Translations under genes and position numbers: made by a program
Assembly: GCF_000949385.2 (NCBI RefSeq)
Contig: NZ_JYKO02000001.1
Location: 2,442,620 to 2,506,619 of the forward strand
Direction: 5' to 3'
DNA length: 64,000 nt
Source of the DNA: Pseudomonas sp. LFM046
GTDB taxonomy: Bacteria > Pseudomonadota > Gammaproteobacteria > Pseudomonadales > Pseudomonadaceae
The notes under the pieces: model-generated
What the model was told of the DNA's origin: nothing
Databases searched by the model: none
The model's input: only the letters and a program-made list of their open reading frames with translations
Shown: in pieces, positions 55,576 to 64,000 of the stretch
How positions within the stretch are numbered: position 1 is the stretch's first letter
How the letters are laid out: each line of letters opens with the position of its first letter

Positions 55576-57357
55576 TCAGCGGTCCACGTCAGCCATTACG
55601 AAGTCGATACTGCCCAGGTAGGCGATCAGGTCTGCCACCATGCTGCCGCGGATCACCGAGGGGATCTGCTGCAGGTGGGGGAAGCTGGGCGTCCGGATCC
55701 GGGTGCGGTAGCTCATGGTGCTGCCGTCGCTGGTGAGGTAGTAGCTGTTGATGCCCTTGGTCGCCTCGATCATCTGGAAGGCTTCGTTGGCCGGCATGAC
55801 CGGGCCCCAGGAAACCTGCAGGAAGTGGGTGATCAGGGTTTCGATGTGCTGCAGCGTGCGCTCTTTCGGCGGCGGCGTGGTCAGCGGGTGATCCGCCTTG
55901 TACGGGCCTTCCGGCATGTTCTTCAGGCACTGGTCGATGATGCGGACGCTCTGGCGCATTTCTTCCACGCGGACCATGCAGCGGTCGTAGGCGTCGCCGT
56001 TGTGGGCCAGCGGAACTTCGAACTCGAAGTTCTCGTAGCCGGAGTAGGGGCGGGCCTTGCGCAGGTCGAAGTTGCAGCCGGTGGAACGCAGGCCAGCACC
56101 GGTGACGCCCCACTCGAGGGCTTCTTTGGTGTTGTACTGGGCCACGCCGATGGTACGGCCACGCAGGATGCTGTTCTTCAGGGCGGCCTTTTCGTACTCG
56201 TCGAGGCGCTTGGGCAGCCATTCGACGAATTCCTTGACCAGCCCATCCCAACCGCGAGGCAGGTCGTGGGCGACGCCGCCGATGCGGTACCAGGCCGGGT
56301 GCAGGCGGAAGCCGGTAACGGCTTCGATCACCTTGTAGGCACGCTGGCGGTCGGTGAAGGTGAAGAACACCGGGGTCATGGCGCCCACGTCCTGGATGTA
56401 GGTACCCAGGAACAGCAGGTGGCTGGTGATCCGGAAGAACTCGGCCATCATCACGCGGATGAAATCGACGCGCTGCGGCACCTTGATGCCGGCGAGCTTC
56501 TCGACCGCGAGAACGTACGGCAGGTTGTTCATCACACCGCCGAGGTAATCGATACGGTCGGTGTACGGAATGAAGCTGTGCCAGGATTGGCGCTCGGCCA
56601 TTTTCTCGGCACCGCGGTGGTGGTAACCGACTTCCGGCACGCAGTCGACGATCTCTTCGCCGTCGAGTTGCAGGATGATGCGGAAGGCACCGTGGGCGGA
56701 GGGGTGGTTCGGGCCGAGGTTGAGGAACATGTAGTCCTCGTTCTCGCCGTGGCGTTTCATGCCCCAGTCTTCCGGGCGGAAGCGCGCGGCTTCTTCTTCA
56801 AGCTGGTGCTTGGCCTGGGTCAGGCTGAAGGGGTCGAATTCGGTGGCGCGCGCCGGGTAATCCTTGCGCAGCGGGTGACCTTCCCAGGTGTTGGGCATCA
56901 TGATCCGCGACAGGTGCGGATGGCCGGCGAAGGTGATGCCGTACATGTCCCAGACTTCCCGCTCGTACCAGTTGGCGTTCGGCCAGATACCGGTGACGGT
57001 GGGCAGGTTGAGGTCGCCCTCGGACAAGGCGACCTTGATCATTACGTCACTATTACGCTCCAGCGACATCAGGTGGTAGAACACCGTGAAGTCGGCGTTC
57101 GGCAGGCCGCGGCGCTGGGTGCGCAGGCGCTCGTCCACGCCATGCAGGTCGTACAGCATGACGTAGGGGCGCGGGAGATTGCGCAGGAATTTGAGGACGT
57201 CGATCAGCTTGTCACGGGCGACCCAGATCACCGGCATGCCGGTGCGGGTCGACTGGATGGTCAGGCTTTCGGCGCCAAAACGGGAGTTCAGCTCTACGAC
57301 GACGTCTTGGTCGTCTGCCTTGTAAGGCGGAATGGACAGAACGGTGTCTGCAGTCAT
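55576..57357 (-). CDS. nuoCD: NADH-quinone oxidoreductase subunits C and D, fused
   Basis: A 593-residue fusion of NuoC (about 1-190) and NuoD (about 210-593), as in other gammaproteobacteria. NuoD bears [28 protein letters not shown] and conserved quinone-site residues (His in NHPSAHG; Tyr further on). It is 62 bases downstream of nuoB and one base from nuoE. Confidence 0.96.
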   Translation of the reverse strand: MTADTVLSIPPYKADDQDVVVELNSRFGAESLTIQSTRTGMPVIWVARDKLIDVLKFLRNLPRPYVMLYDLHGVDERLRTQRRGLPNADFTVFYHLMSLERNSDVMIKVALSEGDLNLPTVTGIWPNANWYEREVWDMYGITFAGHPHLSRIMMPNTWEGHPLRKDYPARATEFDPFSLTQAKHQLEEEAARFRPEDWGMKRHGENEDYMFLNLGPNHPSAHGAFRIILQLDGEEIVDCVPEVGYHHRGAEKMAERQSWHSFIPYTDRIDYLGGVMNNLPYVLAVEKLAGIKVPQRVDFIRVMMAEFFRITSHLLFLGTYIQDVGAMTPVFFTFTDRQRAYKVIEAVTGFRLHPAWYRIGGVAHDLPRGWDGLVKEFVEWLPKRLDEYEKAALKNSILRGRTIGVAQYNTKEALEWGVTGAGLRSTGCNFDLRKARPYSGYENFEFEVPLAHNGDAYDRCMVRVEEMRQSVRIIDQCLKNMPEGPYKADHPLTTPPPKERTLQHIETLITHFLQVSWGPVMPANEAFQMIEATKGINSYYLTSDGSTMSYRTRIRTPSFPHLQQIPSVIRGSMVADLIAYLGSIDFVMADVDR

Positions 57358-57419
57358 GGTCTCGGTCGCTATTCGTCAACGTAAAGAATGAGCCTGGGGT
57401 CTTCCGGGGAAGAACAGGC

Positions 57420-58103
57420 TCAGACTTCGTCGGGGCTGCGCAGGTTGGTGACCTGAATACGCTGTTCGCGGCGCTTTTCTCGCTCGGAGGGCATGTCGGC
57501 ACGGTAGATGCCTTGGTCCCCCACGACCCAGGATAGCGGGCGGCGCTCCTGGCCGATGGATTCCTGCAGCAGCATCAGGCCTTGCAGGAACGCCTCCGGA
57601 CGGGGCGGGCAGCCGGGAATGTAGACGTCCACGGGGAGGAACTTGTCCACGCCCTGAACGACCGAGTAAATATCGTACATGCCGCCGGAGTTAGCGCACG
57701 AACCCATGGAAATCACCCACTTGGGTTCCAGCATCTGCTCGTAGAGGCGCTGGATGACCGGCGCCATCTTGATGAAGCAGGTGCCGGCAATGACCATGAA
57801 GTCAGCCTGGCGCGGTGATGCACGAATAACCTCCGCACCGAACCGCGCGATGTCGTGCGGGGCAGTGAAGGCGGTGGTCATTTCCACGTAGCAGCAGGAC
57901 AGGCCGAAGTTATACGGCCACAGGGAGTTCTTGCGACCCCAGTTGACTGCATTGCTGAGAACATCTTCGAGCTTGCCCAGGAAAATGTTCTTGTGCACCT
58001 GATCTTCTAGCAGCGGGTCGGAAACGGTCTCCCGTTCGCCGATCGGATACTGCTCGTACGTCGCATCCGGATCGATCCGAGTAAGTTTATATTGCATCGC
58101 CAA
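57420..58103 (-). CDS. nuoB: NADH-quinone oxidoreductase subunit B
   Basis: A 227-residue subunit carrying the terminal [4Fe-4S] cluster N2, bound by the adjacent Cys pair in [10 protein letters not shown], the Cys in [10 protein letters not shown] and that in [10 protein letters not shown]. It passes electrons to quinone at the NuoD interface. Starts four bases after nuoA. Confidence 0.96.
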   Translation of the reverse strand: MAMQYKLTRIDPDATYEQYPIGERETVSDPLLEDQVHKNIFLGKLEDVLSNAVNWGRKNSLWPYNFGLSCCYVEMTTAFTAPHDIARFGAEVIRASPRQADFMVIAGTCFIKMAPVIQRLYEQMLEPKWVISMGSCANSGGMYDIYSVVQGVDKFLPVDVYIPGCPPRPEAFLQGLMLLQESIGQERRPLSWVVGDQGIYRADMPSEREKRREQRIQVTNLRSPDEV

Positions 58104-58107
58104 AGCC

Positions 58108-58521
58108 TCATTGTTTTAGCTTCGCCTGCCGCTTGCGACGACCTTCGGGAGCCCAATCAAGCGCCCCGATGCGCCAAAGGTAGACAAGACCTGCCAACAG
58201 AATTGCTATGAAAATGGTTGCTTCGATAAAACCGGCCCAACCGCTTTCACGGACGGAAACGGACCAAGCGAAGAGAAAGAGGGCTTCGACGTCGAAGATC
58301 ACGAAGAGCATCGCGACCAGATAGAACTTGGCGGAGAGACGGAGGCGAGCGGTGCCGGTGGGGAGCATGCCGGATTCGAAGGGTTCGTTCTTGCTGCGAC
58401 CGATGGCGCGGCTGCCCAGGAGGCTCGACACACCGATCATGAAGGCGCAGAGGCCGACGACACCAAGCAGGAAAACAGCAAAACCCCAGTTGTGGGACAT
58501 GATGGCAGTAGCTTCCGACAT
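58108..58521 (-). CDS. nuoA: NADH-quinone oxidoreductase subunit A
   Basis: A 137-residue, three-helix membrane subunit of complex I. Conserved acidic residues lie in [14 protein letters not shown] and [11 protein letters not shown]. It is the first gene of the operon; the promoter must be in the 450-base upstream gap. AAGGAG ribosome site in front of MSEATAIM. Confidence 0.95.
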   Translation of the reverse strand: MSEATAIMSHNWGFAVFLLGVVGLCAFMIGVSSLLGSRAIGRSKNEPFESGMLPTGTARLRLSAKFYLVAMLFVIFDVEALFLFAWSVSVRESGWAGFIEATIFIAILLAGLVYLWRIGALDWAPEGRRKRQAKLKQ

Positions 58522-58974
58522 GCCGGAACTCCTTAAGACAAGGAACGGCGTTCTCTTGTGTTTAAAGGTTTAATGCAGGGTATCAATGATGCCCTGGCAA
58601 TCGATTCCGACAATTTTATGCCTGACCGGGTGTGCAAGTAAATTTTTCACGCCAAAAAATTGCCCGCGGAGCCCGTTTTTGAGCTGCGTGCTCGTCTGCA
58701 GGCCACGAGTGACGGGACTTTCAGGATTTCCTTAGGCCTTGGTCTGATTGCGGCCTTATGTCGCAGATGAGGTCGATCCAGGTGCCTTAATGATAGTCAT
58801 TAGCGTTTGATTGGTGGTTAATTAGTCACTACACGGAAATTGCCCTGCAGAAGTAAGAAATTGCCTAATCAAATATCCTCGGCACGGCCCAAAGTTGTTA
58901 TTCGGAGCTCTTTCATAATTGCGACAAATCCATTTGTTTTTGCTCTCGCGTCCTAAATTCCCGTAAGAAAAAAT
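58522..58974. other. Intergenic region upstream of nuoA
   Basis: About 450 bases with no clear ORF; AT content rises around 58785-58970. It must hold the nuo promoter. It contains a Fur-box-like palindrome (58786-58804) and A/T-rich stretches TAATTAGTCACTAC and AATCAAATATCC. A small RNA gene is possible but I see no sure terminator. Confidence 0.5.
58786..58804. promoter_or_regulatory. Fur-box-like palindrome
   Basis: CTTAATGATAGTCATTAGC matches the 19-base Fur consensus GATAATGATAATCATTATC at 15 of 19 positions, with the core AATGATA-GTCATTA intact but for one base. It is about 265 bases upstream of the nuoA start codon. It could regulate nuo, or an unannotated small RNA in this gap. Confidence 0.5.
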
Positions 58975-58996
58975 GGCCGACCCGAGTGGGTCGGCC
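58975..58996 (-). terminator. Terminator of phoX
   Basis: GGCCGACCC, loop GAGT, GGGTCGGCC, followed on the minus strand by ATTTTTT. A strong intrinsic terminator 16 bases after the phoX stop. Confidence 0.9.
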
Positions 58997-59011
58997 AAGA
59001 GCCTCGAGGGG

Positions 59012-61006
59012 TCAGAGGAGCCGGCGCCCGTCCTCGCGGGTAATCACGACGGTGGAAGAGCGGGGGCGCTTGCCCGGGCCGTCCGGCCAGGTGCTGAGCA
59101 GGTTGGTGGCGGTGGAGCCCTCGCCCGGGTGCTGGATGTTGACGAACAGGGTGCGGAAGTCCGGCGTGGCGCTGATGCCGGTCACTTCTGCGCCCAGGGG
59201 GCCGACCAGGAAGCGTTTCAGCTCGCCGCTGCGCGGATCGGCTACCAGCATCTGGTTGTTGCCGAAGGGGCCGGCGCTCAGTTGGCTGCCGCTCATGTCG
59301 GTCTGGATCCAGAGGCGGCCTTCATCGTCGAACCAGAGCCCGTCCGGGCTGGCGAGAATGTTCTGGGCGCCCAGGGCCTTGCCGTCGGGACCGCGGCTGT
59401 CGGTTGCCGGGCCGGCGAGCAGGAAAATGTTCCAGTCGAAGCGGTTGCCGGCGTGGTCGCGGCTGTTCTCGCGCCAGCGGATGATGTGGCCGTAGGCGTT
59501 GGCGACGCGGGGGTTGGCCGCATCGGCGGTGGTGCGGGCGGTGTTGTTGGTGAGGGTGAAGTAGACCTCGCCATTTTCCGGGTTCACCGCGCCCCACTCG
59601 GGACGGTCCATGCGGGTGGCGCCGACGATGTCGGCGGCCAGGCGGGTGTTGATCAGCACTTCGCCCTGGTCGGCGAACGTGACGCCGGCGGCCTGGCAGG
59701 CTTTACGGAAGTTGCTGTCGTCGAGGCTCAGGGGCAGCCAGTCGCCACTGCCGTCAGCGTTGAAGCGGCCGACATAGAGGGTGCCTTCGTCCAGCAGGCG
59801 GCTAGTGGCCTGACCCGGGCGGTACTTGTCGCGGCTGACGTACTTGTAGATGTACTCGTTCTGGGAGTCGTCGCCGGAATAGCAGACCACGGGGCGGCCC
59901 GGTTTCACCGGTGCGAAGATCAGACCTTCATGGGCAAAGCGGCCAAGGGCGGTGTGCTTCACGGGTGTGGAGTCGGGGTCGAAGGGATCGATCTCGACGA
60001 TCCAGCCGAAGTGGTTCGGTTCGTTGCGATAGTCGTCCTTGGCTTCAGCGGCCTTGCGGGTGGCGTCAAAGCGCTCGAACTCGTCGCCGGCCAGGGTTTC
60101 CCAGCCGAAGCGGCTGGCGTTCCGCAAGCCATAGCGCTTGAGTTCCCGCGGCAGGTCCGCGTCACGGGTGGCGAAGTAGCCGGACCAGTTTTCCTCGCAG
60201 GTCAGGTAGGTGCCCCAAGGCGTGAAGCCGTTGGAACAGTTGTTCTGGGTGCCGCGGGTGGCGGTGCCGGTCGGGCTGTAGCGGGTCTGCAGCAGTTTGT
60301 GGCCGCGGGCCGGGCCGGTGATTTCCATCGGCGTGGCGGCGGTGATGCGGCGGTTGCGGCTGCTGGGCACTACTTCCCAATCACCCACTACATTTCTGCG
60401 GATTTCCACGACCGAAACGCCGTGGGCGTTGATTTCCTTGCGCACTTCCTCGGCGCTGACCCGCTTGCCGCCTACCACGGTCGGGCCGTTGGGGTGCAGC
60501 AGCGGGGCGTCGATGTATTCGTGGTTGAGCACCAGCAGGCCGTGGTCGGAGCGCATGCCCGGGCCGCGACGAGCGTCGATGGGGAAGAAGTGCATGCCGT
60601 CATGGTGCATGCCGGTCTGCTCGGCCTGGTCCTGCGCGCTGTTGCTCGCGTCGTCGAGGAAGGCCGGGTAGCGTCCGGTGATCGGGGTGCCCCACGGAAT
60701 GAAGGGTGTGGCCTTGTAGCCCGGAGGAACGCTGATGGTGTCCGCACGTCCAGTGGGGATGGCGTCGAAGGGCAGGCGCGAGCGCCGCTTGAACGGGAGT
60801 CCGCTGGCTTGGGTGTCGGCGGCCATGGCGTCGCCCGGCAGGGCGGCGCCGAGGAAGGCAAGGGCACTCATGGTGGCCCCACCAACCAGCACTTGGCGGC
60901 GGCTGAGGCCACCGATCAGGTCATTGATGTGCGGGTTGTTTGTGGGGTTGCTGGGAAGCTCGTCGCCGTTGCCAAAGAGCACGGCATTCTCGTTGTGTTG
61001 ATTCAA
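59012..61006 (-). CDS. phoX: PhoX-family alkaline phosphatase
   Basis: A 664-residue phosphomonoesterase of the PhoX family (Ca and Fe cofactors), which frees phosphate from organic esters outside the cell. The Tat motif SRRQVLVGG has R36 and R37, followed by MSALAFLGAALPGDAMAA. Family blocks are TLTNNTART, PDGLWFDDEGRLWIQTDMSG, and GFTPWGTYLTCEENW. Start at 61006. A Pho-box-like sequence lies about 53 bases upstream. Confidence 0.93.
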   Translation of the reverse strand: MNQHNENAVLFGNGDELPSNPTNNPHINDLIGGLSRRQVLVGGATMSALAFLGAALPGDAMAADTQASGLPFKRRSRLPFDAIPTGRADTISVPPGYKATPFIPWGTPITGRYPAFLDDASNSAQDQAEQTGMHHDGMHFFPIDARRGPGMRSDHGLLVLNHEYIDAPLLHPNGPTVVGGKRVSAEEVRKEINAHGVSVVEIRRNVVGDWEVVPSSRNRRITAATPMEITGPARGHKLLQTRYSPTGTATRGTQNNCSNGFTPWGTYLTCEENWSGYFATRDADLPRELKRYGLRNASRFGWETLAGDEFERFDATRKAAEAKDDYRNEPNHFGWIVEIDPFDPDSTPVKHTALGRFAHEGLIFAPVKPGRPVVCYSGDDSQNEYIYKYVSRDKYRPGQATSRLLDEGTLYVGRFNADGSGDWLPLSLDDSNFRKACQAAGVTFADQGEVLINTRLAADIVGATRMDRPEWGAVNPENGEVYFTLTNNTARTTADAANPRVANAYGHIIRWRENSRDHAGNRFDWNIFLLAGPATDSRGPDGKALGAQNILASPDGLWFDDEGRLWIQTDMSGSQLSAGPFGNNQMLVADPRSGELKRFLVGPLGAEVTGISATPDFRTLFVNIQHPGEGSTATNLLSTWPDGPGKRPRSSTVVITREDGRRLL

Positions 61007-61058
61007 GGTGGATCTCCATGCAGGCGAATCGACGGAGATCTGACGCTAATGTCTAAAG

Positions 61059-61076
61059 GCGACGGAACGGTGACAG
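61059..61076 (-). promoter_or_regulatory. Pho-box-like site upstream of phoX
   Basis: On the minus strand: CTGTCAC, four bases, CCGTCGC. The first half matches the PhoB half-site CTGTCAT at six of seven positions, the second at only four. A possible -10 (TAGACAT or CATTAG) lies roughly 10 bases downstream. PhoB control of phoX is expected from other pseudomonads. Confidence 0.5.
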
Positions 61077-61125
61077 TAGGATGGAGATGCTGTTGCATGG
61101 GAACTGTTGCACAGTCCCCCGACCT

Positions 61126-61725
61126 TCATCGGTGTGTAAGCGCCTGGGGCCTCTGATCGATGGAGAAGATCAGCGCGCCACCTTCCAGTTGCTCGATTAC
61201 CCGGTCTCGGTCGTTGCTGGCCAGGACCATGCAGCCGTAGCTGCGCCCAGGTATCCCGTGCTTGCGGATGAAATCGTCCTCCATGTAGCCGTTGGCGTGG
61301 ATGACGATGGCGCGTTCCTCCGCATTGCTGTTGCTGGGGCTGAGTCCGAGCAGGCGCATGGAGCGGCCGTGGCCCGGTTCGTCGCTGTCGAAGACCTCGG
61401 CGGTGCGGAACAGGCCAAGGGACGTGGCGCGACTGCCGAGGGCGTTCGAGAAGCTGTCGGCGATACTGTCGTGGTCTGGGTCCGAACCCTTGCCATGGGC
61501 GACGCGGAAGCTGGCCAGCAGGGCGTGGCTGCGGCTGTCGAACAGATAGAAGCGCGGCAGGGTGGAAGGGCGGCCATAGTCGATCACGGCAAAGTGCGGG
61601 TGCCGGTTCCGCTTGAGCGCGCTGAGGATTTCGTCCAGGGAAGGCTGGGAGACCAGCAGTTCCAGGTCGCCGGCGTGCAGCGCGGGGGAGATGAGCAGCA
61701 GTATCAAGAGCAGGGTTCGCGCCAC
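61126..61725 (-). CDS. Murein L,D-transpeptidase catalytic-domain family protein
   Basis: A 199-residue exported protein: signal peptide (about 1-17, ARTLLLILLLISPALHA) and a YkuD_2-type L,D-transpeptidase domain with the active-site pattern GRSYGCMVL (Ser-Tyr-Gly-Cys) preceded by the conserved His in VIHANGY. It may crosslink or attach to peptidoglycan. A GTG start at 61725 is chosen because GAGGAG lies eight bases upstream; the longer ATG start would overlap the ribosome site. Confidence 0.85.
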   Translation of the reverse strand: MARTLLLILLLISPALHAGDLELLVSQPSLDEILSALKRNRHPHFAVIDYGRPSTLPRFYLFDSRSHALLASFRVAHGKGSDPDHDSIADSFSNALGSRATSLGLFRTAEVFDSDEPGHGRSMRLLGLSPSNSNAEERAIVIHANGYMEDDFIRKHGIPGRSYGCMVLASNDRDRVIEQLEGGALIFSIDQRPQALTHR

Positions 61726-61803
61726 GACCGGGTCTCCTCGGATTTGTGCCGATTCTAAGTATGCGCAGCGGCCTGGCAACCCGCCGTGGAGGAGACAAAA
61801 GAA

Positions 61804-61827
61804 AACCCCGGTGCAAGCACCGGGGTT
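61804..61827 (-). terminator. Terminator of aceA
   Basis: AACCCCGGTG, loop CAAG, CACCGGGGTT, followed on the minus strand by TTCTTTTG. Located 51 bases after the aceA stop. Confidence 0.85.
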
Positions 61828-61878
61828 CCTTGACTCGCCATGTCCAGCCGATGCGTGGTCGGCCGGTGGCAGTTCCGC

Positions 61879-63474
61879 TTAGTGGAACTGGTTCATGGTG
61901 TTGTCTTTACCGCTCGCCTTCAGAGCAGCTTCGCCAGCGAAGTACTCCTTGTGGTTGTCGCCGATGTCGGAGCCAGCCATGTTCTGGTGCTTGACGCAGG
62001 CGATGCCCTGACGCAGCTCCTGACGCTGTACGCCTTTGACGTAGGCCAGCATGCCCTGGTCGGCGAAGTACCCTTTGGCCAGGTTGTCGGTGGACAGCGC
62101 GGCGGTGTGGTAGGTCGGCAGGGTGATCAGGTGGTGGAAGATGCCGGCGTGGGCCGAACCGTCGCGCTGGAAGGTGCGGATCTTCTCGTCTGCAACCTGG
62201 GCCAGTTCGGTTTCGTCGTACTCGACGCTCATCAGTTTGGTGCGGTCGTAGGCGGAAACATCTTTGCCTTCGGCGACGAACGCATCGAACACTTGCTGAC
62301 GGAAGTTCAGGGTCCAGTTGAAGGACGGGCTGTTGTTGTACACCAGCTTGGCGTTCGGGATGACCTGACGGATGCGGTCAACCATGCCCTTGATCTGGCC
62401 AACGTGGGGCTTCTCGGTTTCGATCCAGAGCAGGTCGGCGCCGTTCTGCAGCGAGGTGATGCAGTCCAGGACGCAGCGGTCTTCGCCGGTGCCCTTGCGG
62501 AACTGGAACAGGTTGCTCGGCAGACGCTTCGGACGCAGCAGCTTGCCACCGCGGTTGATCACCACGTCGCCATTCTGCAGTTCGGCCGGGCTGATTTCGT
62601 CGCAATCCAGGAAGGAGTTGTACTGGTCGCCCAGGTCGCCCGGTTGCTTGGTCACGGCGATCTGCTTGGTCAGGCCGGCACCCAGGGAGTCGGTACGGGC
62701 AACGATCACGCCGTCGTCAACGCCCAGCTCGAGGAAGGCGTAGCGAACAGCGTTGATCTTGGCGAGGAAGTCTTCGTGCGGAACGGTCACCTTGCCGTCC
62801 TGGTGGCCGCACTGCTTCTCGTCGGACACCTGGTTTTCGATCTGGATGCAGCAGGCACCCGCTTCGATCATTTTCTTGGCCAGCAGGTAAGTGGCTTCCG
62901 GGTTGCCGAAACCGGCGTCGATGTCAGCGATGATCGGTACAACGTGGGTTTCGTAGCCGTCGATCTGAGCCTGGATTTCGTCCTGCTTGGCTTTGTCGCC
63001 AGCGGCGCGGGCGGCGTCCAGCGCGGTGAACAGCAGGTCCAGTTCGCGGGCGTCAGCCTGGCGCAGGAAGGTGTAGAGCTCTTCGATCAGGCCGGAAACG
63101 GCAGTCTTTTCGTGCATGGACTGGTCGGGCAGCGGGCCGAAGTCGGAGCGCAGCGCGGCAACCATCCAGCCGGACAGGTAGAGGTAGCGCTTGTTGGTGG
63201 TCTTCAGGTGCTTCTTGATGGAGATCAGCTTCTGCTGACCAATGAAGCCGTGCCAGCAGCCCAGGGACTGGGTGTAAACGGAGGAGTCAGCGTCGTACTC
63301 GGCCATGTCCTTACGCATGATGGCTGCGGTGTACTTGGCGATATCCAGACCGGTCTTGAAGCGGTTCTGGGCGCGCATGCGGGCAACCGACTCGGGGTTG
63401 ATAGCGCTCCAGCTGTTACCGTTCACTTCTTTCAGTGCGGCAATGGCCTTGATGTCGTTCTGATATGCGGACAT
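61879..63474 (-). CDS. aceA: Isocitrate lyase
   Basis: A 531-residue enzyme of the glyoxylate shunt splitting isocitrate into glyoxylate and succinate. The catalytic region reads EKQCGHQDGK with the reactive Cys in CGH. The length (longer than the E. coli enzyme of about 434) matches the Pseudomonas/Acinetobacter subgroup. Other blocks: IADIDAGFGNPEATYLLAKK and VYNNSPSFNW. Start at 63474 with AAGGA upstream; an in-frame extension to 63663 is rejected. Confidence 0.95.
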   Translation of the reverse strand: MSAYQNDIKAIAALKEVNGNSWSAINPESVARMRAQNRFKTGLDIAKYTAAIMRKDMAEYDADSSVYTQSLGCWHGFIGQQKLISIKKHLKTTNKRYLYLSGWMVAALRSDFGPLPDQSMHEKTAVSGLIEELYTFLRQADARELDLLFTALDAARAAGDKAKQDEIQAQIDGYETHVVPIIADIDAGFGNPEATYLLAKKMIEAGACCIQIENQVSDEKQCGHQDGKVTVPHEDFLAKINAVRYAFLELGVDDGVIVARTDSLGAGLTKQIAVTKQPGDLGDQYNSFLDCDEISPAELQNGDVVINRGGKLLRPKRLPSNLFQFRKGTGEDRCVLDCITSLQNGADLLWIETEKPHVGQIKGMVDRIRQVIPNAKLVYNNSPSFNWTLNFRQQVFDAFVAEGKDVSAYDRTKLMSVEYDETELAQVADEKIRTFQRDGSAHAGIFHHLITLPTYHTAALSTDNLAKGYFADQGMLAYVKGVQRQELRQGIACVKHQNMAGSDIGDNHKEYFAGEAALKASGKDNTMNQFH

Positions 63475-64000
63475 GGTCAATCCTTCAAAGTGTGTATTGG
63501 TTGAGCACCGGCTTACCCACTCAAAAACCTGCTTTCTGAAGGTAATTGCGGGTTGCTCACCGCAGCGCGCGAAGGATGGACTGGAGGGAGGTGGAGCTGA
63601 AGGTAGGGTGATGAACTGCACACGCTCGCGCGATCGTCGGGTGGTTTTGCGCTCTTCGATCACTTGCCGGTTCGTGGTAACCGTTGGGCGATCTGCCGGG
63701 CACTGCCTTCGATCTTGCGATTGTTGCTGGTGCTTCCCCGTCCCTCAGGACAACTTCGTTCCAGTCGCAACCTCGTCGCACTGCCTTATGGGCTGTCGCA
63801 ACACGGATCGGCTCGGCTGGTTGGCTGGGAGCGCGATCCGGAGGCCCTTTTCAGAGCCCCTGGCTAGCGGGAGCGAGGCCATCTTGCTCTTTCAAACAAG
63901 TGTTCGTCAATCGTTTTGTAGTGTTTTTTTTTGACTACTACATAAGACTTTAGGAGGGGACTGACCGGTCGAAAAAAGCGCGATCAGTCGACCGCGTCGA
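63475..64000. other. Upstream region of aceA, right edge
   Basis: About 525 bases with no convincing gene on either strand. The near-palindrome at 63917-63942 is described separately. TTTAGGAGGGG at 63950 looks like a ribosome site, but no start codon follows in the remaining bases of the window. Long leader or promoter of aceA. Confidence 0.4.
63917..63942. promoter_or_regulatory. RccR-like palindrome upstream of aceA
   Basis: TGTAGT, 14 bases, ACTACA, with an extra overlapping ACTACT. TGTAGT/ACTACA half-sites are the known recognition motif of RccR (an RpiR-type regulator of glyoxylate and gluconeogenesis genes in Pseudomonas), though there the half-sites are usually closer. It is about 445 bases upstream of aceA. 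Confidence 0.45.

Overview
The window is a 64 kb piece of a high-GC gammaproteobacterial chromosome, almost certainly Pseudomonas in the broad sense. The evidence is a 13-gene nuo operon with fused nuoCD, the long 531-residue isocitrate lyase nearby, DUF2789 and DUF2790 proteins, an I78 inhibitor lipoprotein, a TlpQ-like chemoreceptor beside a Na+/H+ antiporter-family transporter, and typical Pseudomonas intergenic inverted repeats. From memory, P. aeruginosa also keeps aceA, nuoA-N, a transporter and chemoreceptors close together, so the right third looks like conserved core. The species cannot be fixed from sequence alone. There are no rRNA or tRNA genes that I can see, and no CRISPR array, transposase or integrase.

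Left third (1-17.6 kb): mostly small housekeeping or accessory genes in short, often opposed units. They are the 3' part of a molybdenum hydroxylase, small hypotheticals, a secreted protein built of 13-residue repeats, YceH, an M14 carboxypeptidase, a serine acetyltransferase, an RhtA-type exporter facing an XRE-cupin regulator, a redoxin-like/2OG-oxygenase fusion, a CorA-type channel, and a redox stress locus. In that locus an ECF sigma/anti-sigma pair faces a catalase-like peroxidase/cytochrome b561 pair. The gap between them holds two mirror-image copies of the same ECF-type promoter. At 14.8-15.8 kb lies a stand-alone Bro-N antirepressor module whose leader folds like a phage immunity (C4-type) RNA.

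Middle (17.8-43.5 kb): an accessory stretch with a large Tat-exported multicopper oxidase, a tiny coupled ORF and a secreted partner. A regulator, an atypical SDR, an NTF2-like protein and a Tat-exported epoxide-hydrolase-like enzyme follow. After these come lipoamide dehydrogenase, a pseudouridine synthase, alanine dehydrogenase, a slipin/NfeD pair, a homocysteine S-methyltransferase, a membrane-anchored catalase-like protein paired with a RoxA-like diheme cytochrome, a GNAT-C39 peptidase fusion, a regulator of the sigma-54-activator fold that has lost its sigma-54 contact loop, an FMN reductase, the chemoreceptor and the transporter.

Right third (43.6-64 kb): nuoN to nuoA on the minus strand (respiratory complex I), then phoX with a Pho-box-like site, an L,D-transpeptidase-like protein and aceA (glyoxylate shunt). 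A strong Fur-box-like palindrome sits in the 450-base gap upstream of nuoA.

Across the window, inverted-repeat elements lie at 8 of 11 convergent gene junctions and at none of 10 divergent ones, which suggests a role in, or tolerance at, transcript 3' ends.
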